Positions 18,465 to 27,719 of a DNA stretch of 55,568 nucleotides are shown piece by piece. The notes under the pieces were generated by a model, which saw nothing but the letters and a program-made list of their open reading frames with translations, did not search any database and was not told the origin of the DNA. Location: contig JANXXS010000058.1 in assembly GCA_025350505.1 (NCBI GenBank), positions 1-55,568 on the forward strand. The letters run 5' to 3'. Each line of letters opens with the position of its first letter. Positions within the stretch are counted from its first letter, which is position 1. Source of the DNA: Burkholderiales bacterium (lineage in GTDB: Bacteria > Pseudomonadota > Gammaproteobacteria > Burkholderiales > Burkholderiaceae_C). The position numbers and the translations under genes are program-made.

Positions 18465-19007
18465 ATGTCAGCTCTCAGTGTTCACGCTCCTCGCGGCGCC
18501 GCCGCGCCGGCTCCTGTGCCCCGCTTTGCGAGCGCCGGCGACGAGGCAGACGGCGCGGTGCGCTGGCTGATGAAGCGCAACTGCTCGGTGGCGCCGCGCC
18601 AGCTGCTGGCGTTCTACCTGAGCCTTTGCCTGCTTGCGCTGGCCATCGTTGCCTTTTTCTGGATGCGCGGTGCGCCCTTCGTCCTGCCCTTCGCCGGCGC
18701 CGAGTTGCTCGCCCTCGGGGCGGCCCTGCTGACCTATGCGCGCCATGCCGTCGATCGCGAGAGCCTGGTGCTCCGGCCGGGTCGCTTCACGGTGGTCTGC
18801 ACGCTCGGCCGCAGAACCGAGCAGGTCGAGTTCGCGCCCGCCTGGGTGCGCGTCGAACCGCAGCACGGCGACGGTTCGCTGATCGAGCTTTCCGGCGAAG
18901 GCCGGCGCGCCGCGGTCGGCCGCTTCGTGCGGCCCGAACTGCGCCGCGCCCTGGCCGACGAATTGCGTACGGCATTGCGCCGCTCGTGCAGCATGGCCGC
19001 GGCCTGA
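18465..19007 (+). CDS. DUF2244 family membrane protein
   Basis: A 180-residue protein with two closely spaced hydrophobic helices (LLAFYLSLCLLALAIVAFFW near 47-66, then FAGAELLALGAALLTYA near 76-92) and a C-terminal soluble domain (WVRVEPQHGDGSLIELSGEGRRAAVGRFV). The DUF2244 family is found directly upstream of coxB in many betaproteobacteria and alphaproteobacteria, suggesting an oxidase-linked role, but no function is known. The gap to coxB is short (34 bases), implying co-transcription. Confidence 0.85.
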   Translation: MSALSVHAPRGAAAPAPVPRFASAGDEADGAVRWLMKRNCSVAPRQLLAFYLSLCLLALAIVAFFWMRGAPFVLPFAGAELLALGAALLTYARHAVDRESLVLRPGRFTVVCTLGRRTEQVEFAPAWVRVEPQHGDGSLIELSGEGRRAAVGRFVRPELRRALADELRTALRRSCSMAAA

Positions 19008-19041
19008 CAACCAAGACGACTACGAAAACGTGGCACCACCG

Positions 19042-20214
19042 ATGATGACGATGCAATCACTTTGGCACCGTGCGGCCCTTCGGCTTGCCCTGATCCTTGG
19101 CGCGGCGCTGGCGTTTCCGGCCTGGGCCGTCAACGACCTCAAGGGCGGCCCGGCCGTCAACCAGTTCAACCTGCATCCGCCGGCTTCGGCGATCGCCGAC
19201 GACCAGCAGTGGCTGCACAACTACATGCTGGTCATCTGCACGGTGATCTTCATCGCCGTCTTCGGCGTCATGTTCTATTCGATCTTCAAGCATCGCCGCT
19301 CGAAGGGTGCCAAGGCCGCCAACTTCCACGAGAGCACGACGGTCGAGATCGCCTGGACCATCGTGCCCTTCATCATCGTCATCCTGATGGCGCTGCCGGC
19401 GACGCGCGTCGTCGTGGCGATGAAGGACACCAGCTCGGCCGACCTCACTGTCAAGGTCACGGGCATCCAGTGGAAGTGGGGCTACGACTACCTGAAGGGC
19501 GAGGGCGAGGGGATCGGCTTCGTCTCCACACTCGATCCGGTGCAGCGCGAGATGTCGAATGCCGGCAAGCCCGAAGGCGACGACTACCTGTTGCGCGTCG
19601 ACAACCCGCTGATCGTGCCGGTCGACAAGAAGGTGCGCCTGATCACCACCGCCAACGACGTCATCCACGCCTTCTACGTGCCCTCGCTCGGCGTGCAGGA
19701 AACGGCGTTGCCCGGCTTCGTGCGCGACGCCTGGTTTCGCGCCGACAAGGTCGGCAGCTACTACGGCCAGTGCTCGCAGCTGTGCGGCAAGGAGCATTCG
19801 TACATGCCGATTCACGTCAAGGTGGTTTCGCAGGCGGACTACACGGCCTGGGTCGACACCGAGAAGAAGAAGGCAGCGGCCAAGGCCGACGATCCGAACA
19901 AGGTCTGGGATCTCGCCGGCCTGCAAGCGCGCGGCGAAGCGGTCTACACCGCGAACTGCCAGGTCTGCCACCAGGCCAACGGCAAGGGCGGCGGCGCGAT
20001 CAAGGCGCTCGACGGCTCGCCGACGGTGCTCGATGCCGACAAGACCAAGCAGATCCACGTCCTCCTGGAAGGCCAGAACAAGGGCGCGATGCCCTCGTGG
20101 GCGCAACTGAGCGACACCGAGATCGCGGCGGTCGTCACCTACACCAAGAACCACTGGTCGAACGCCACCGGGCAGGTCGTGCAGCCGACCGAAGTCGCGG
20201 CAGCGCGCAAGTGA
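19042..20214 (+). CDS. coxB: Cytochrome c oxidase subunit II with fused cytochrome c domain
   Basis: Electron entry subunit of the aa3 oxidase. About 390 residues: signal peptide (cleavage after AWA near 29), two membrane helices (about 56-78 and 98-120), and a cupredoxin domain with the binuclear CuA site H209, C244, C248, H252 and M255 ([12 protein letters not shown]). A C-terminal cytochrome c domain has C306-x2-C309-H310 and axial M350 (GAMPSW). The fused heme domain marks a caa3-like enzyme. Three ATGs (19042, 19045, 19051) and a GTG at 19030 compete, none with a good Shine-Dalgarno; the signal peptide is complete from any of them. Confidence 0.97.
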   Translation: MMTMQSLWHRAALRLALILGAALAFPAWAVNDLKGGPAVNQFNLHPPASAIADDQQWLHNYMLVICTVIFIAVFGVMFYSIFKHRRSKGAKAANFHESTTVEIAWTIVPFIIVILMALPATRVVVAMKDTSSADLTVKVTGIQWKWGYDYLKGEGEGIGFVSTLDPVQREMSNAGKPEGDDYLLRVDNPLIVPVDKKVRLITTANDVIHAFYVPSLGVQETALPGFVRDAWFRADKVGSYYGQCSQLCGKEHSYMPIHVKVVSQADYTAWVDTEKKKAAAKADDPNKVWDLAGLQARGEAVYTANCQVCHQANGKGGGAIKALDGSPTVLDADKTKQIHVLLEGQNKGAMPSWAQLSDTEIAAVVTYTKNHWSNATGQVVQPTEVAAARK

Positions 20215-20239
20215 CACGGACCCCGCAGAGGACCCAGCA

Positions 20240-21931
20240 ATGAGTGCAGTCATCGGAACCCACGGAACGGTCGACGCCGGCGGCCACGCCCACGACGATC
20301 ACCACGATCACGACCACGGCGCGCCGAAGGGCTGGAAGCGCTGGGTCTATGCGACCAACCACAAGGACATCGGCACGATGTACCTGGTGTTCGCGTTCAC
20401 GATGTTCATGGTCGGCGGCGTGCTGGCGTTGATGATCCGCGCCGAGCTGTTCCAGCCCGGCCTGCAGTTCATCAACCCGCAGCTGTTCAACCAGCTGACG
20501 ACGATGCACGGCCTGATCATGGTGTTCGGCGCGATCATGCCGGCCTTCGTCGGCTTCGCGAACTGGATGATCCCGCTGCAGATCGGCGCGCCCGACATGG
20601 CCTTCGCGCGCATGAACAACCTGAGCTTCTGGCTGCTCATCCCGGCGGCAATCATGATCGTCGGCTCGTTCTTCATGCCTGGCGGCGCGCCGGCCGCCGG
20701 CTGGACGCTCTACGCGCCGCTGACGCTGCAGATGGGCCCGTCGATGGATGCCGGCATCTTCGCCCTGCACATCCTGGGCGCGAGCTCGATCATGGGCTCG
20801 ATCAACATCATCGTCACCGTGCTCAACATGCGCGCGCCCGGCATGACGCTGATGAAGATGCCGCTCTTCGCCTGGACCTGGCTGATCACCGCCTACCTGC
20901 TCATCGCCGTGATGCCGGTGCTCGCCGGCGCGATCACGATGACGCTGACCGACCGCCACTTCGGCACCAGCTTCTTCAACCCGGCCGGCGGCGGCGACCC
21001 GGTGATGTACCAGCACATCTTCTGGTTCTTCGGCCACCCCGAGGTCTACATCATGATCCTGCCGGCGTTCGGGATCATCAGCGCCATCATCCCGGCGTTC
21101 GCGCGCAAGCGGCTGTTCGGCTACACCTCGATGGTCTACGCCACGGCGTCGATCGCGATCCTCAGCTTCATCGTTTGGGCGCACCACATGTTCACGCAGG
21201 GCATGCCGGTGACCGGCCAGCTCTTCTTCATGTACGCGACGATGCTGATCGCGGTGCCCACCGGCGTGAAGATCTTCAACTGGATCGCGACGATGTGGCG
21301 CGGCTCGATGACTTTCGAGACGCCGATGCTCTGGGCGGTCGGCTTCATCTTCGTTTTCACCATGGGCGGCTTCACCGGCCTGATCCTGGCGATGGCGCCG
21401 ATCGACATCCAGATCCACGACACGTACTACGTCGTCGCCCACTTCCATTACGTGCTGGTCGCCGGCTCCTTGTTCGCGATGTTCGGCGGCGTCTACTACT
21501 GGGGTCCGAAGTGGACCGGCGTGATGTACAGCGAGACGCGCGGCAAGATCCACTTCTGGGCCTCGCTGATCTTCTTCAACGTCACCTTTTTCCCGATGCA
21601 CTTCCTCGGCCTGGCTGGCATGCCGCGACGCTATGCCGACTACCCGATGCAGTTCACCGACTTCAACATGCTGGCGACGATCGGCGCGTTCGGCTTCGGC
21701 TTGTCGCAGGTGTACTTCCTGTTCTTCGTCGTCATTCCCATGATGCGCGGCAAGGGCGCGCCGGCGCCGCAGCAGCCTTGGGAGGGCGCTGAGGGCCTCG
21801 AATGGGAAATCCCGTCGCCGGCGCCCTTCCACACTTTCGAGACGCCGCCCCGCCTCAATGCCGCGGGCACCAAGATCCTCGGTTACGGCGCGCCCGGAGC
21901 CGACGCTGCGGCGCATGGCGCTCACGCCTGA
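20240..21931 (+). CDS. ctaD: Cytochrome c oxidase subunit I
   Basis: The catalytic subunit with heme a and the heme a3-CuB centre, reducing O2 and pumping protons. The 563-residue, 12-helix protein has [17 protein letters not shown], the CuB/cross-link motif H266-P-E268-V-Y270, the paired histidines FIVWAHHMF, and the heme-ligand region [13 protein letters not shown]. The N-terminus carries a histidine- and aspartate-rich stretch ([12 protein letters not shown]) that could bind copper. AGAGGA nine bases upstream supports the start. It is the second structural gene of the operon, 25 bases after coxB. The end overlaps an alternative start of the next small gene. Confidence 0.98.
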   Translation: MSAVIGTHGTVDAGGHAHDDHHDHDHGAPKGWKRWVYATNHKDIGTMYLVFAFTMFMVGGVLALMIRAELFQPGLQFINPQLFNQLTTMHGLIMVFGAIMPAFVGFANWMIPLQIGAPDMAFARMNNLSFWLLIPAAIMIVGSFFMPGGAPAAGWTLYAPLTLQMGPSMDAGIFALHILGASSIMGSINIIVTVLNMRAPGMTLMKMPLFAWTWLITAYLLIAVMPVLAGAITMTLTDRHFGTSFFNPAGGGDPVMYQHIFWFFGHPEVYIMILPAFGIISAIIPAFARKRLFGYTSMVYATASIAILSFIVWAHHMFTQGMPVTGQLFFMYATMLIAVPTGVKIFNWIATMWRGSMTFETPMLWAVGFIFVFTMGGFTGLILAMAPIDIQIHDTYYVVAHFHYVLVAGSLFAMFGGVYYWGPKWTGVMYSETRGKIHFWASLIFFNVTFFPMHFLGLAGMPRRYADYPMQFTDFNMLATIGAFGFGLSQVYFLFFVVIPMMRGKGAPAPQQPWEGAEGLEWEIPSPAPFHTFETPPRLNAAGTKILGYGAPGADAAAHGAHA

Positions 21932-21950
21932 GCAGCGACGGACAGCCACG

Positions 21951-22067
21951 ATGGCCGGCGATCAACCGCAGCGCAAGGCGAACCTGAAGCTCGCGCTCGT
22001 CCTCGCTTCGATCGCGGTCGCGTTCTTCGTCGGCTTCATCGCCAAGAGCGCCATCTTCGGCATCTAG
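21951..22067 (+). CDS. Cytochrome oxidase small assembly protein
   Basis: A 38-residue single-helix protein: a short basic N-terminus (QPQRKANLKL), one membrane helix (ALVLASIAVAFFVGFIA) and a short tail. Such proteins, annotated as cytochrome oxidase small assembly protein, occur between ctaD and ctaG in betaproteobacteria; the mechanism is unknown. An upstream ATG at 21915 would give 50 residues with MALTPEQRR, which resembles the TPEQ start of homologues, so the start is uncertain. The stop is four bases before ctaG. Confidence 0.75.
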   Translation: MAGDQPQRKANLKLALVLASIAVAFFVGFIAKSAIFGI

Positions 22068-22071
22068 CGGG

Positions 22072-22695
22072 ATGAAGGTCTCGCGCGCCCGCGCCCTCCT
22101 GGTCGACAACCGCCGCATGGTCGGCAAGCTGCTTGTCGTCGCGCTGTTCATGTTCGGCTTCGGCTATGCGCTGGTGCCGGTCTACAAGGCGGTGTGCAGC
22201 GCGCTCGGCATCAACGTGCTGTCGCTGAAGGAGTTGCAGACCGGTGCCGGCCCGACCATGCCGGTGAACGGCCAGGTCGACCTGGCCCGAACCGTGACGA
22301 TCGAGTTCGACGCCAATGCCCGCGGTCCCTGGGACTTCAAGCCGGAACAGGCCTCGGTCGAGGTGCATCCCGGTCAGGTAACGACGGTGATGTACTCCTT
22401 CCGCAACCGGCAGGACCGGGCCATGGCGGTGCAGGCGATCCCGAGCTACGCGCCGAACGTGGCGATGTCGCATTTCAACAAACTCGAGTGCTTCTGCTTC
22501 ACCGAGCACGTGCTGCAGGCGGGCGAGTCGAAGCGCTGGCCGGTGGTCTTCGTCGTCGACGCCAAGCTGCCGAAGGACGTGAAGACCATCACCCTTTCGT
22601 ACACCTTCTTCGAGGTCGGCGGCAAGGTACCGGCCGAGCCGGCCGCCCAGGCCGCCCGCGTCGATGCGCCGGCCACGGCAGGAGCCCGTTCGTGA
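22072..22695 (+). CDS. ctaG: Cytochrome c oxidase assembly protein CtaG (Cox11)
   Basis: Inserts copper into the CuB site of subunit I. The 207-residue protein has a short cytoplasmic start, one membrane helix (LLVVALFMFGFGYALVPVY, about 20-38) and a periplasmic immunoglobulin-like domain. The copper-binding cysteines are C140 and C142 in KLECFCFTEHVL, followed by the family ending ITLSYTFFEV. The C-terminal tail is alanine-rich. Its TGA overlaps a GTG that starts the next gene. Confidence 0.97.
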   Translation: MKVSRARALLVDNRRMVGKLLVVALFMFGFGYALVPVYKAVCSALGINVLSLKELQTGAGPTMPVNGQVDLARTVTIEFDANARGPWDFKPEQASVEVHPGQVTTVMYSFRNRQDRAMAVQAIPSYAPNVAMSHFNKLECFCFTEHVLQAGESKRWPVVFVVDAKLPKDVKTITLSYTFFEVGGKVPAEPAAQAARVDAPATAGARS

Positions 22696-22937
22696 GCCAG
22701 CCCGTCGCCGCCGATGCCGAGGAGAAGGCGCTGCACCGCAAGGGCTCGCTCCGGCGCACGCTGAGCGCGGTCGGCTGGTCGTTCTTCGGCGTGCGCAAGG
22801 CGCGCGACCTGGAACGCGACGCGGCACAGCTCAATCCCTTGCACGTGGTGATCGCCGGCGTCGTCGTGGCGGCGCTCTTCGTCGCCTTGCTCATCGTGCT
22901 CGTCAACTGGGTCATCGCGAGCGGAATCGCCGCATGA
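22692..22937 (+). CDS. DUF2970 family small membrane protein
   Basis: An 81-residue protein with a basic amphipathic N-terminus (KGSLRRTLSAVGWSFFGVRKARDLERD) and one C-terminal membrane helix (VVIAGVVVAALFVALLIVLVNWVIA). The GVRK and NP-LHVVIAG pattern is that of DUF2970, found in betaproteobacterial oxidase operons between ctaG and ctaE. The GTG start is supported by its 4-base overlap with the ctaG stop. No molecular role is known; association with oxidase assembly is inferred from position. Confidence 0.88.
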   Translation: MSQPVAADAEEKALHRKGSLRRTLSAVGWSFFGVRKARDLERDAAQLNPLHVVIAGVVVAALFVALLIVLVNWVIASGIAA

Positions 22938-22971
22938 CTTCATCGCTTCGAAATTTGCAGGAGATCAAGCC

Positions 22972-23853
22972 ATGTCGGCAGTGACGCCGGGCGCAACGCC
23001 CTACTACTTCATTCCCGCGCCCTCGCGCTTCCCGGCGTCGGTGGCGTTCGGCTTCCTGCTCATCATCTTCGGCGCGAGCCAATGGATCAACGGCGCCGAG
23101 TGGGCGAGCTGGGTCGTGCTGGCCGGCTTCGTCGCCTGGCTGTTCACCCTGCAGCAATGGTTCCGGCAGGCGATTTCCGAAAGCGAACGCGGCGAGTACA
23201 ACAAGCTCGTCGACATCTCGTTCCGCTGGAGCATGAGCTGGTTCATCTTCTCGGAGGTGATGTTCTTCAGCGCCTTCTTCGGCGCGCTCTACTGGGTTCG
23301 CCTGCACGCGCTGCCCAACCTCGGCAGCATCGAGGACGCCGTGCTCTGGCCGGACTTCAAGGCGGTCTGGCCGAGCGTCGCGCCCGGCTACACCGGCTCG
23401 CCCGCAGGCATCGTCGACCCGTTCGCGACCATGGGACCGTGGCCGATCCCGACGCTCAACACCGCGATCCTGCTTTCGTCGGGCGTCACCGTGACGATCG
23501 CGCACCACGCGCTGGTCGCCAACCACCGCGCCCGTGCCATCTTCTTCATGTGGTTCACGGTGCTGCTTGGCATCGCCTTCCTGGGCTTCCAGGCCTACGA
23601 ATACCACCATGCCTACACCGAGCTCAACCTGAAGCTCAGCTCGGGCGCTTATGGCTCGACCTTCTTCATGCTGACCGGCTTCCATGGCTTCCACGTGTTC
23701 GTCGGCATGCTGATGCTGCTGTTCATCACGATCCGCATCATGCGCGGCCACTTCACGCCGGACCGCCACTTCGGCTTCGAGGGCGCAGCCTGGTACTGGC
23801 ACTTCGTCGACGTCGTCTGGCTCGGCCTCTACATCGTCGTCTACTGGCTCTAG
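22972..23853 (+). CDS. ctaE: Cytochrome c oxidase subunit III
   Basis: Seven-helix structural subunit of the aa3 oxidase that stabilises subunit I during turnover. The 293-residue protein has YYFIPAPSRFPASVAFGFLL at the start, SWFIFSEVMFFSAFFGALYWVR, the lipid-binding region AYEYHHAYTELNLKLSSGAYGSTFF, and the signature FHGFHVFVGMLMLL, ending WYWHFVDVVWLGLYIVVYWL. AGGAGA is positioned nine bases before the ATG. Confidence 0.98.
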   Translation: MSAVTPGATPYYFIPAPSRFPASVAFGFLLIIFGASQWINGAEWASWVVLAGFVAWLFTLQQWFRQAISESERGEYNKLVDISFRWSMSWFIFSEVMFFSAFFGALYWVRLHALPNLGSIEDAVLWPDFKAVWPSVAPGYTGSPAGIVDPFATMGPWPIPTLNTAILLSSGVTVTIAHHALVANHRARAIFFMWFTVLLGIAFLGFQAYEYHHAYTELNLKLSSGAYGSTFFMLTGFHGFHVFVGMLMLLFITIRIMRGHFTPDRHFGFEGAAWYWHFVDVVWLGLYIVVYWL

Positions 23854-23875
23854 GGCGAGGACCGGGGCGGCTTCG

Positions 23876-24094
23876 TCAGCGCCCGAACGGTATGCCGGTC
23901 GGGTGGATCCAGCCCAGTCGCCAGGCGACCAGGATGCAGACGAAGAGCGCCACCGACACAGCGACGCGCACGGCGAGGGCGCGCATCATGCGGCCGCTGC
24001 GCGAAGCGCCGTCGCCGCCGCGCAGCATGAAGACGCCGGCGAAGATCAGGGCGCCGATGATGACGGCGAAGGCCATGCCTGCGAGCAGGTTCAT
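23876..24094 (-). CDS. DUF2909 family twin-transmembrane protein
   Basis: A 72-residue protein with two membrane helices (LLAGMAFAVIIGALIFAGVFML and VRVAVSVALFVCILVAWRLGWI) joined by a basic loop (SRSGRMMRALA) and a short tail HPTGIPFGR. DUF2909 members are typically found antisense between ctaE and the SURF1 gene in Burkholderiales, as here. It is transcribed against the operon, so it is not part of the oxidase mRNA. Function unknown. Confidence 0.85.
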   Translation of the reverse strand: MNLLAGMAFAVIIGALIFAGVFMLRGGDGASRSGRMMRALAVRVAVSVALFVCILVAWRLGWIHPTGIPFGR

Positions 24095-24145
24095 GGTGGG
24101 CGATTATCGGCGTGGGGGTCGGACAGCGCTCTCGGCCAAAGCAGC

Positions 24146-24928
24146 GTGAGCGCCGCGGACGAGCCGTCCTCTTCCGGCGCGTCGGTGGCGTCGACCCGGG
24201 CGCCCTGGCGCGAGGCGATCGTCTTGCTCGTCGCGCTGGCCGGCGTCGCGCTCGCCGTCCGGCTCGGCGTCTGGCAGCTCGACCGGGCGGCGCAGAAGAT
24301 CGCCCTGCAGGCATCGCTCGAAGCGCGCGCCGACGAGCCTGTGCTTGCCGGGCCGTCGTTGGCGCGGCGCGTCGAGGACGTGGCGGCGCAAACCTTTCGC
24401 CGCGTTCATCTCGCGGGTCGCTGGGCCGCAGGGCGCACCGTCTTTCTCGACAACCGGCAGATGGACGGCAAGGTCGGCTTTTTCGTCGTCACGCCGCTGC
24501 TCCTAGACGGCTCGCGCGAGGCAGTACTCGTTCAACGCGGCTGGGTGCCTCGCCACTTCGACCGACGCACGAACTTGCCGACCATCGTCAGCGCAGCAGG
24601 CCGCGTCGACGTCGAAGGCGGCGTCGCCTTGGCGCCGTCGCGGATGTTCGAGTTCAGCGCCGCGGCGAGCGGGCCGATCCGGCAAAATGTCGACGCTGCT
24701 TCATTCGCACGCGAGACGGGGCTCGATCTGCTGCCGCTCGCGGTGATCGAAAGCGCCGACGGCAGCAATTCCTTCGACGGCCTCGAGCGACATTGGCCGC
24801 CGCCCGCCACCGATGTGCAGAAGCACTACGGCTACGCCTTCCAGTGGTTCGCCATCGGCGCGGCGATCACCTCCCTCTATGTCTGGTTCCGAATCCTCCG
24901 CCCCCGCCGACGCCGCCGCACCGAGTGA
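24146..24928 (+). CDS. SURF1 family cytochrome oxidase assembly protein
   Basis: Inner-membrane protein helping heme a insertion into subunit I. The 260-residue sequence has an N-terminal helix (AIVLLVALAGVALAVRLGVWQ) followed at once by the conserved WQLDRAAQK, the FLDNRQMDGKVGFFVVTPL segment, VLVQRGWVPR, and a C-terminal helix with HYGYAFQWFAIGAAI. A GTG start is chosen because it leaves a normal short cytoplasmic tail before the first helix. The 3' end overlaps the next gene by 50 bases. Confidence 0.93.
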   Translation: MSAADEPSSSGASVASTRAPWREAIVLLVALAGVALAVRLGVWQLDRAAQKIALQASLEARADEPVLAGPSLARRVEDVAAQTFRRVHLAGRWAAGRTVFLDNRQMDGKVGFFVVTPLLLDGSREAVLVQRGWVPRHFDRRTNLPTIVSAAGRVDVEGGVALAPSRMFEFSAAASGPIRQNVDAASFARETGLDLLPLAVIESADGSNSFDGLERHWPPPATDVQKHYGYAFQWFAIGAAITSLYVWFRILRPRRRRRTE

Positions 24929-25622
24929 CGCGGCGACGCTGCTGAGCTTCAGCGTCCATTCGCTGCCTTCGCCGGACGCGGCGGCGCGCGACCCGCGGCG
25001 CACCCAGCGGGGCCGCTGGCAGATGCTGGCGATTCTGCTCGTCTGCGCCGCGCCGGTCGTCGCGGCCTATTTCGCCTACGCCGGCATCCGGCCGCAGGCG
25101 CTCACCAACTACAGCGAGCTGGTCCTGCCGCCGCGCCCCCTGCCGGCGGCGCTGCCGCTCGCTGAGCTCGGGGGTGCCGCGGTGGCGCCGCTCTCGCTGC
25201 GCGGGCAGTGGCTGCTTGTCGTCATCTCCGGCGGTGCCTGCGACGCCGCCTGCGAGCGTCATCTCTGGCTGCAGCGCCAGTTGCACGAATCGCTGGGCCG
25301 CGAGAAGGACCGTGTCGACAAGGTCTGGCTTATCGACGACGGCGGAACGCCGCGCTTGCAGACATTGGCCGCGATCGGTGCCGGGGGCGGCGCGAAGACG
25401 CCCGGCCTCGCCCCGGCGACGGTGCTGCGCGCTGCGCGTGAGCCGCTCGCCGCCTGGCTGGCGCCGGCGGCCGGGCGTACGCTCGAGGACCACCTCTACA
25501 TCGTCGATCCGCAAGGCGACTGGATGATGCGCACCCCGCCCGATGCCGATCCGGCGAAGCTGAAGCGCGACATCGAAAAGCTCCTGCGCGCCTCGGCAGG
25601 ATGGGATCGGCCGGGCCGATGA
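24879..25622 (+). CDS. Membrane-anchored Sco-like thioredoxin-fold protein
   Basis: A 247-residue protein between SURF1 and ctaA: a Ser/Ala-rich cytoplasmic start, one membrane helix (MLAILLVCAAPVVAAYFAYA, about 49-68), then a periplasmic domain. Although overall similarity to Sco is low, it keeps a CxxxC pair (C121 and C125 in GGACDAACERHLW) after a hydrophobic strand (WLLVVISG), and a DHLYIVDPQGDW segment (H205), matching the two cysteines and histidine that bind copper in Sco. Related genes at this position are usually annotated only as oxidase-associated transmembrane proteins. Likely role: copper or thiol handling for oxidase assembly. The start overlaps SURF1; its stop overlaps ctaA. 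Confidence 0.75.
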   Translation: MSGSESSAPADAAAPSDAATLLSFSVHSLPSPDAAARDPRRTQRGRWQMLAILLVCAAPVVAAYFAYAGIRPQALTNYSELVLPPRPLPAALPLAELGGAAVAPLSLRGQWLLVVISGGACDAACERHLWLQRQLHESLGREKDRVDKVWLIDDGGTPRLQTLAAIGAGGGAKTPGLAPATVLRAAREPLAAWLAPAAGRTLEDHLYIVDPQGDWMMRTPPDADPAKLKRDIEKLLRASAGWDRPGR

Positions 25623-26773
25623 ACGTCGGCCCGCCTGCTTACGACCTGGCACCGCTGCTCGCCGTGGCCGGCGTCGGGCTTGCCCTCGCGCTCGGCCCGC
25701 TCGCCTGGTTCTGGCTGCGTCGCCGGCACGCGGCACCGGCCGCGCGGCTGCGCGGCTTTGCCCTGCTCGTGCTCTTTCTCAGCTTCGACCTCGTGCTGCT
25801 CGGCGCCTTCACGCGGCTCAGCGATTCCGGGCTCGGCTGCCCCGACTGGCCGGGCTGCTACGGCCAGGCCAGCCCGGCCGGCGCGAGCGAGCACATCGCC
25901 CGGGCCGAGGCGGCGGTGCCGACCGGCGCGGTCACGCACAGCAAGGCCTGGATCGAGATGGCGCACCGCTATTCGGCGACGGCGATCGGCGTGCTCGTGA
26001 TCGTCCTGGCGGCATTTGCGATCGCCGAGGTGCGACGCCGTCGGCTGGCGGTGTCGCCGGGCTGGGCGATCGCGACGCTGCTCTGGGTGGTCGCGCAGGG
26101 CGCGTTCGGAGCGCTCACCGTGACGATGCGCCTCTATCCTGCCATCGTCACCCTGCACCTGCTCGGCGGGCTCGGCCTTCTGGCCCTGCTGGCGGTCCAG
26201 GCCGAGGTCTACGAGCCGCGCCGGATCGCGCTGGCACGGCCTTTGCACCGCGGGCTTGTGGCCGTTACTGCGCTTGCGCTGATGCAGATCGCGCTCGGCG
26301 GCTGGGTCAGCACCAACTACGCAGTGCTCGCCTGCAGCGAGTTCCCGGCCTGTCAGGGCTCGTGGTGGCCCGACATGGATTTCGCGGTCGCCTTCCAGCT
26401 GCTGCGGCCCCTCGGCGTGGATGCGTCGGGCGCTTTCCTGCCGTTCTCCGCCTTGACGGCGATCCATGTCGCGCATCGCATCGGCGCGTTCTTCGTCCTG
26501 CCGGCGATCCTCCTCCTGGCGTGGCGGCTCGATGCCGGCTGCGGCCGAGAAGCCCGGCCGTGGGTTTGGGCGCTGGCCGGCATCGCCGCCTGGCAAACGG
26601 CAAGCGGCCTCGGCAACGTCCTGCTCGGCTGGCCACTAATCGCCGCCGTGGCGCACACGGCGGGCAGCGCCGCGCTCGTCGTCGTGCTGACCATCCTGCT
26701 TGTGCGGGCCCGGCCCTCGCCCGCCATCGACGCGTCGCGTTGGCCGGCCCGCCGTGAGCGCCTGGCTTCGTAG
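25619..26773 (+). CDS. ctaA: Heme A synthase (Cox15/CtaA)
   Basis: Oxidises the C8 methyl of heme O to make heme A. The 384-residue protein has eight membrane helices in two four-helix halves, with a cysteine pair in each outer loop ([13 protein letters not shown] and [15 protein letters not shown]) and heme-ligand histidines in [26 protein letters not shown] and AVAHTAGS. The ATG is the fourth-base overlap (ATGA) with the preceding gene. It works on the product of the next gene, ctaB. Confidence 0.95.
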   Translation: MNVGPPAYDLAPLLAVAGVGLALALGPLAWFWLRRRHAAPAARLRGFALLVLFLSFDLVLLGAFTRLSDSGLGCPDWPGCYGQASPAGASEHIARAEAAVPTGAVTHSKAWIEMAHRYSATAIGVLVIVLAAFAIAEVRRRRLAVSPGWAIATLLWVVAQGAFGALTVTMRLYPAIVTLHLLGGLGLLALLAVQAEVYEPRRIALARPLHRGLVAVTALALMQIALGGWVSTNYAVLACSEFPACQGSWWPDMDFAVAFQLLRPLGVDASGAFLPFSALTAIHVAHRIGAFFVLPAILLLAWRLDAGCGREARPWVWALAGIAAWQTASGLGNVLLGWPLIAAVAHTAGSAALVVVLTILLVRARPSPAIDASRWPARRERLAS

Positions 26774-26792
26774 AATCGACGGCTTGGCCATC

Positions 26793-27719
26793 ATGTCCGA
26801 CACCCTCGCGTCTCCCGCGCCCGCCACCGCGCGCAGCGTCTCGCTGCCGTCGAAGGCGCGTCAGTACTACCAGTTGACGAAGCCGCGCGTCGTGCAGCTG
26901 ATCGTCTTCTGCGCCGCGATCGGCATGCTGCTGGCGACGCCCGACTGGCCGGACTGGCGCGTCGTGCTACCGGCCATCGCCGGCATCTGGCTGGTCGCGG
27001 CGGCGGCGGCGGCGTTCAACTGCCTGGTCGAGCAACGGATCGACTCGAGCATGGCACGCACCTCATGGCGGCCGACCGCGACGCGCGAGCTGACGGCGAG
27101 CCAGGCACTCGTGTTCTCGGCCATCCTCTGCGCGGCGGGCAGCGCCTTGCTCTGGTTCGCGGTCAATCCGCTGACGATGTGGCTGACCTTTGCCACCTTC
27201 ATCGGCTACGCAGTCGTCTACACCGTCGTCCTCAAGCCATTGACGCCGCAGAACATCGTCATCGGCGGCGCCTCGGGCGCGATGCCGCCGGTGCTCGGCT
27301 GGGCGGCGGTGCGCGGCGACGTCGGGCCCGAGGCCTTGATGCTGTGCCTCATCATCTTTCTCTGGACGCCGCCGCACTTCTGGGCGCTGGCCCTCTACCG
27401 GGCCGAGGACTATCGACGCGCCGGCCTGCCGATGCTGCCGGTGACGCACGGCTCCGAGTTCACGCGTCTGCACGTCCTGCTCTACACGCTGGTGCTGTTC
27501 GCGGCGACGCTGCTGCCCTTCGTCGCCGGCATGAGCGGGCCGATCTACCTGGCCGCCGCGATCGTTCTGGGCGTCATGTTCTCGGGCTACGCCTGGCGCC
27601 TATGGCGGCACTATTCCGATGCGCTGGCACGCAAGACCTTCCGCTTCTCGATCGTCCACCTGTCGCTGCTCTTCGCCGCGCTTCTCGTCGATCACTACAT
27701 CGGGCCGCTGATCGCATGA
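26793..27719 (+). CDS. ctaB: Protoheme IX farnesyltransferase (heme O synthase)
   Basis: Farnesylates heme B to heme O. The 308-residue UbiA-family protein has [12 protein letters not shown] at the start, the first polyprenyl-binding motif in [43 protein letters not shown], and the second aspartate-bearing region [20 protein letters not shown]. Nine helices are predicted by eye. A TAGAAT at 26771, inside the ctaA stop, could act as a weak internal -10, but the 19-base gap suggests operon transcription. Confidence 0.97.
   Translation: MSDTLASPAPATARSVSLPSKARQYYQLTKPRVVQLIVFCAAIGMLLATPDWPDWRVVLPAIAGIWLVAAAAAAFNCLVEQRIDSSMARTSWRPTATRELTASQALVFSAILCAAGSALLWFAVNPLTMWLTFATFIGYAVVYTVVLKPLTPQNIVIGGASGAMPPVLGWAAVRGDVGPEALMLCLIIFLWTPPHFWALALYRAEDYRRAGLPMLPVTHGSEFTRLHVLLYTLVLFAATLLPFVAGMSGPIYLAAAIVLGVMFSGYAWRLWRHYSDALARKTFRFSIVHLSLLFAALLVDHYIGPLIA

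Noticed and set aside
26771-26776. TAGAAT as an internal promoter for ctaB
   Set aside because: It lies in the ctaA stop codon, lacks a -35 and ctaB is clearly within the operon.
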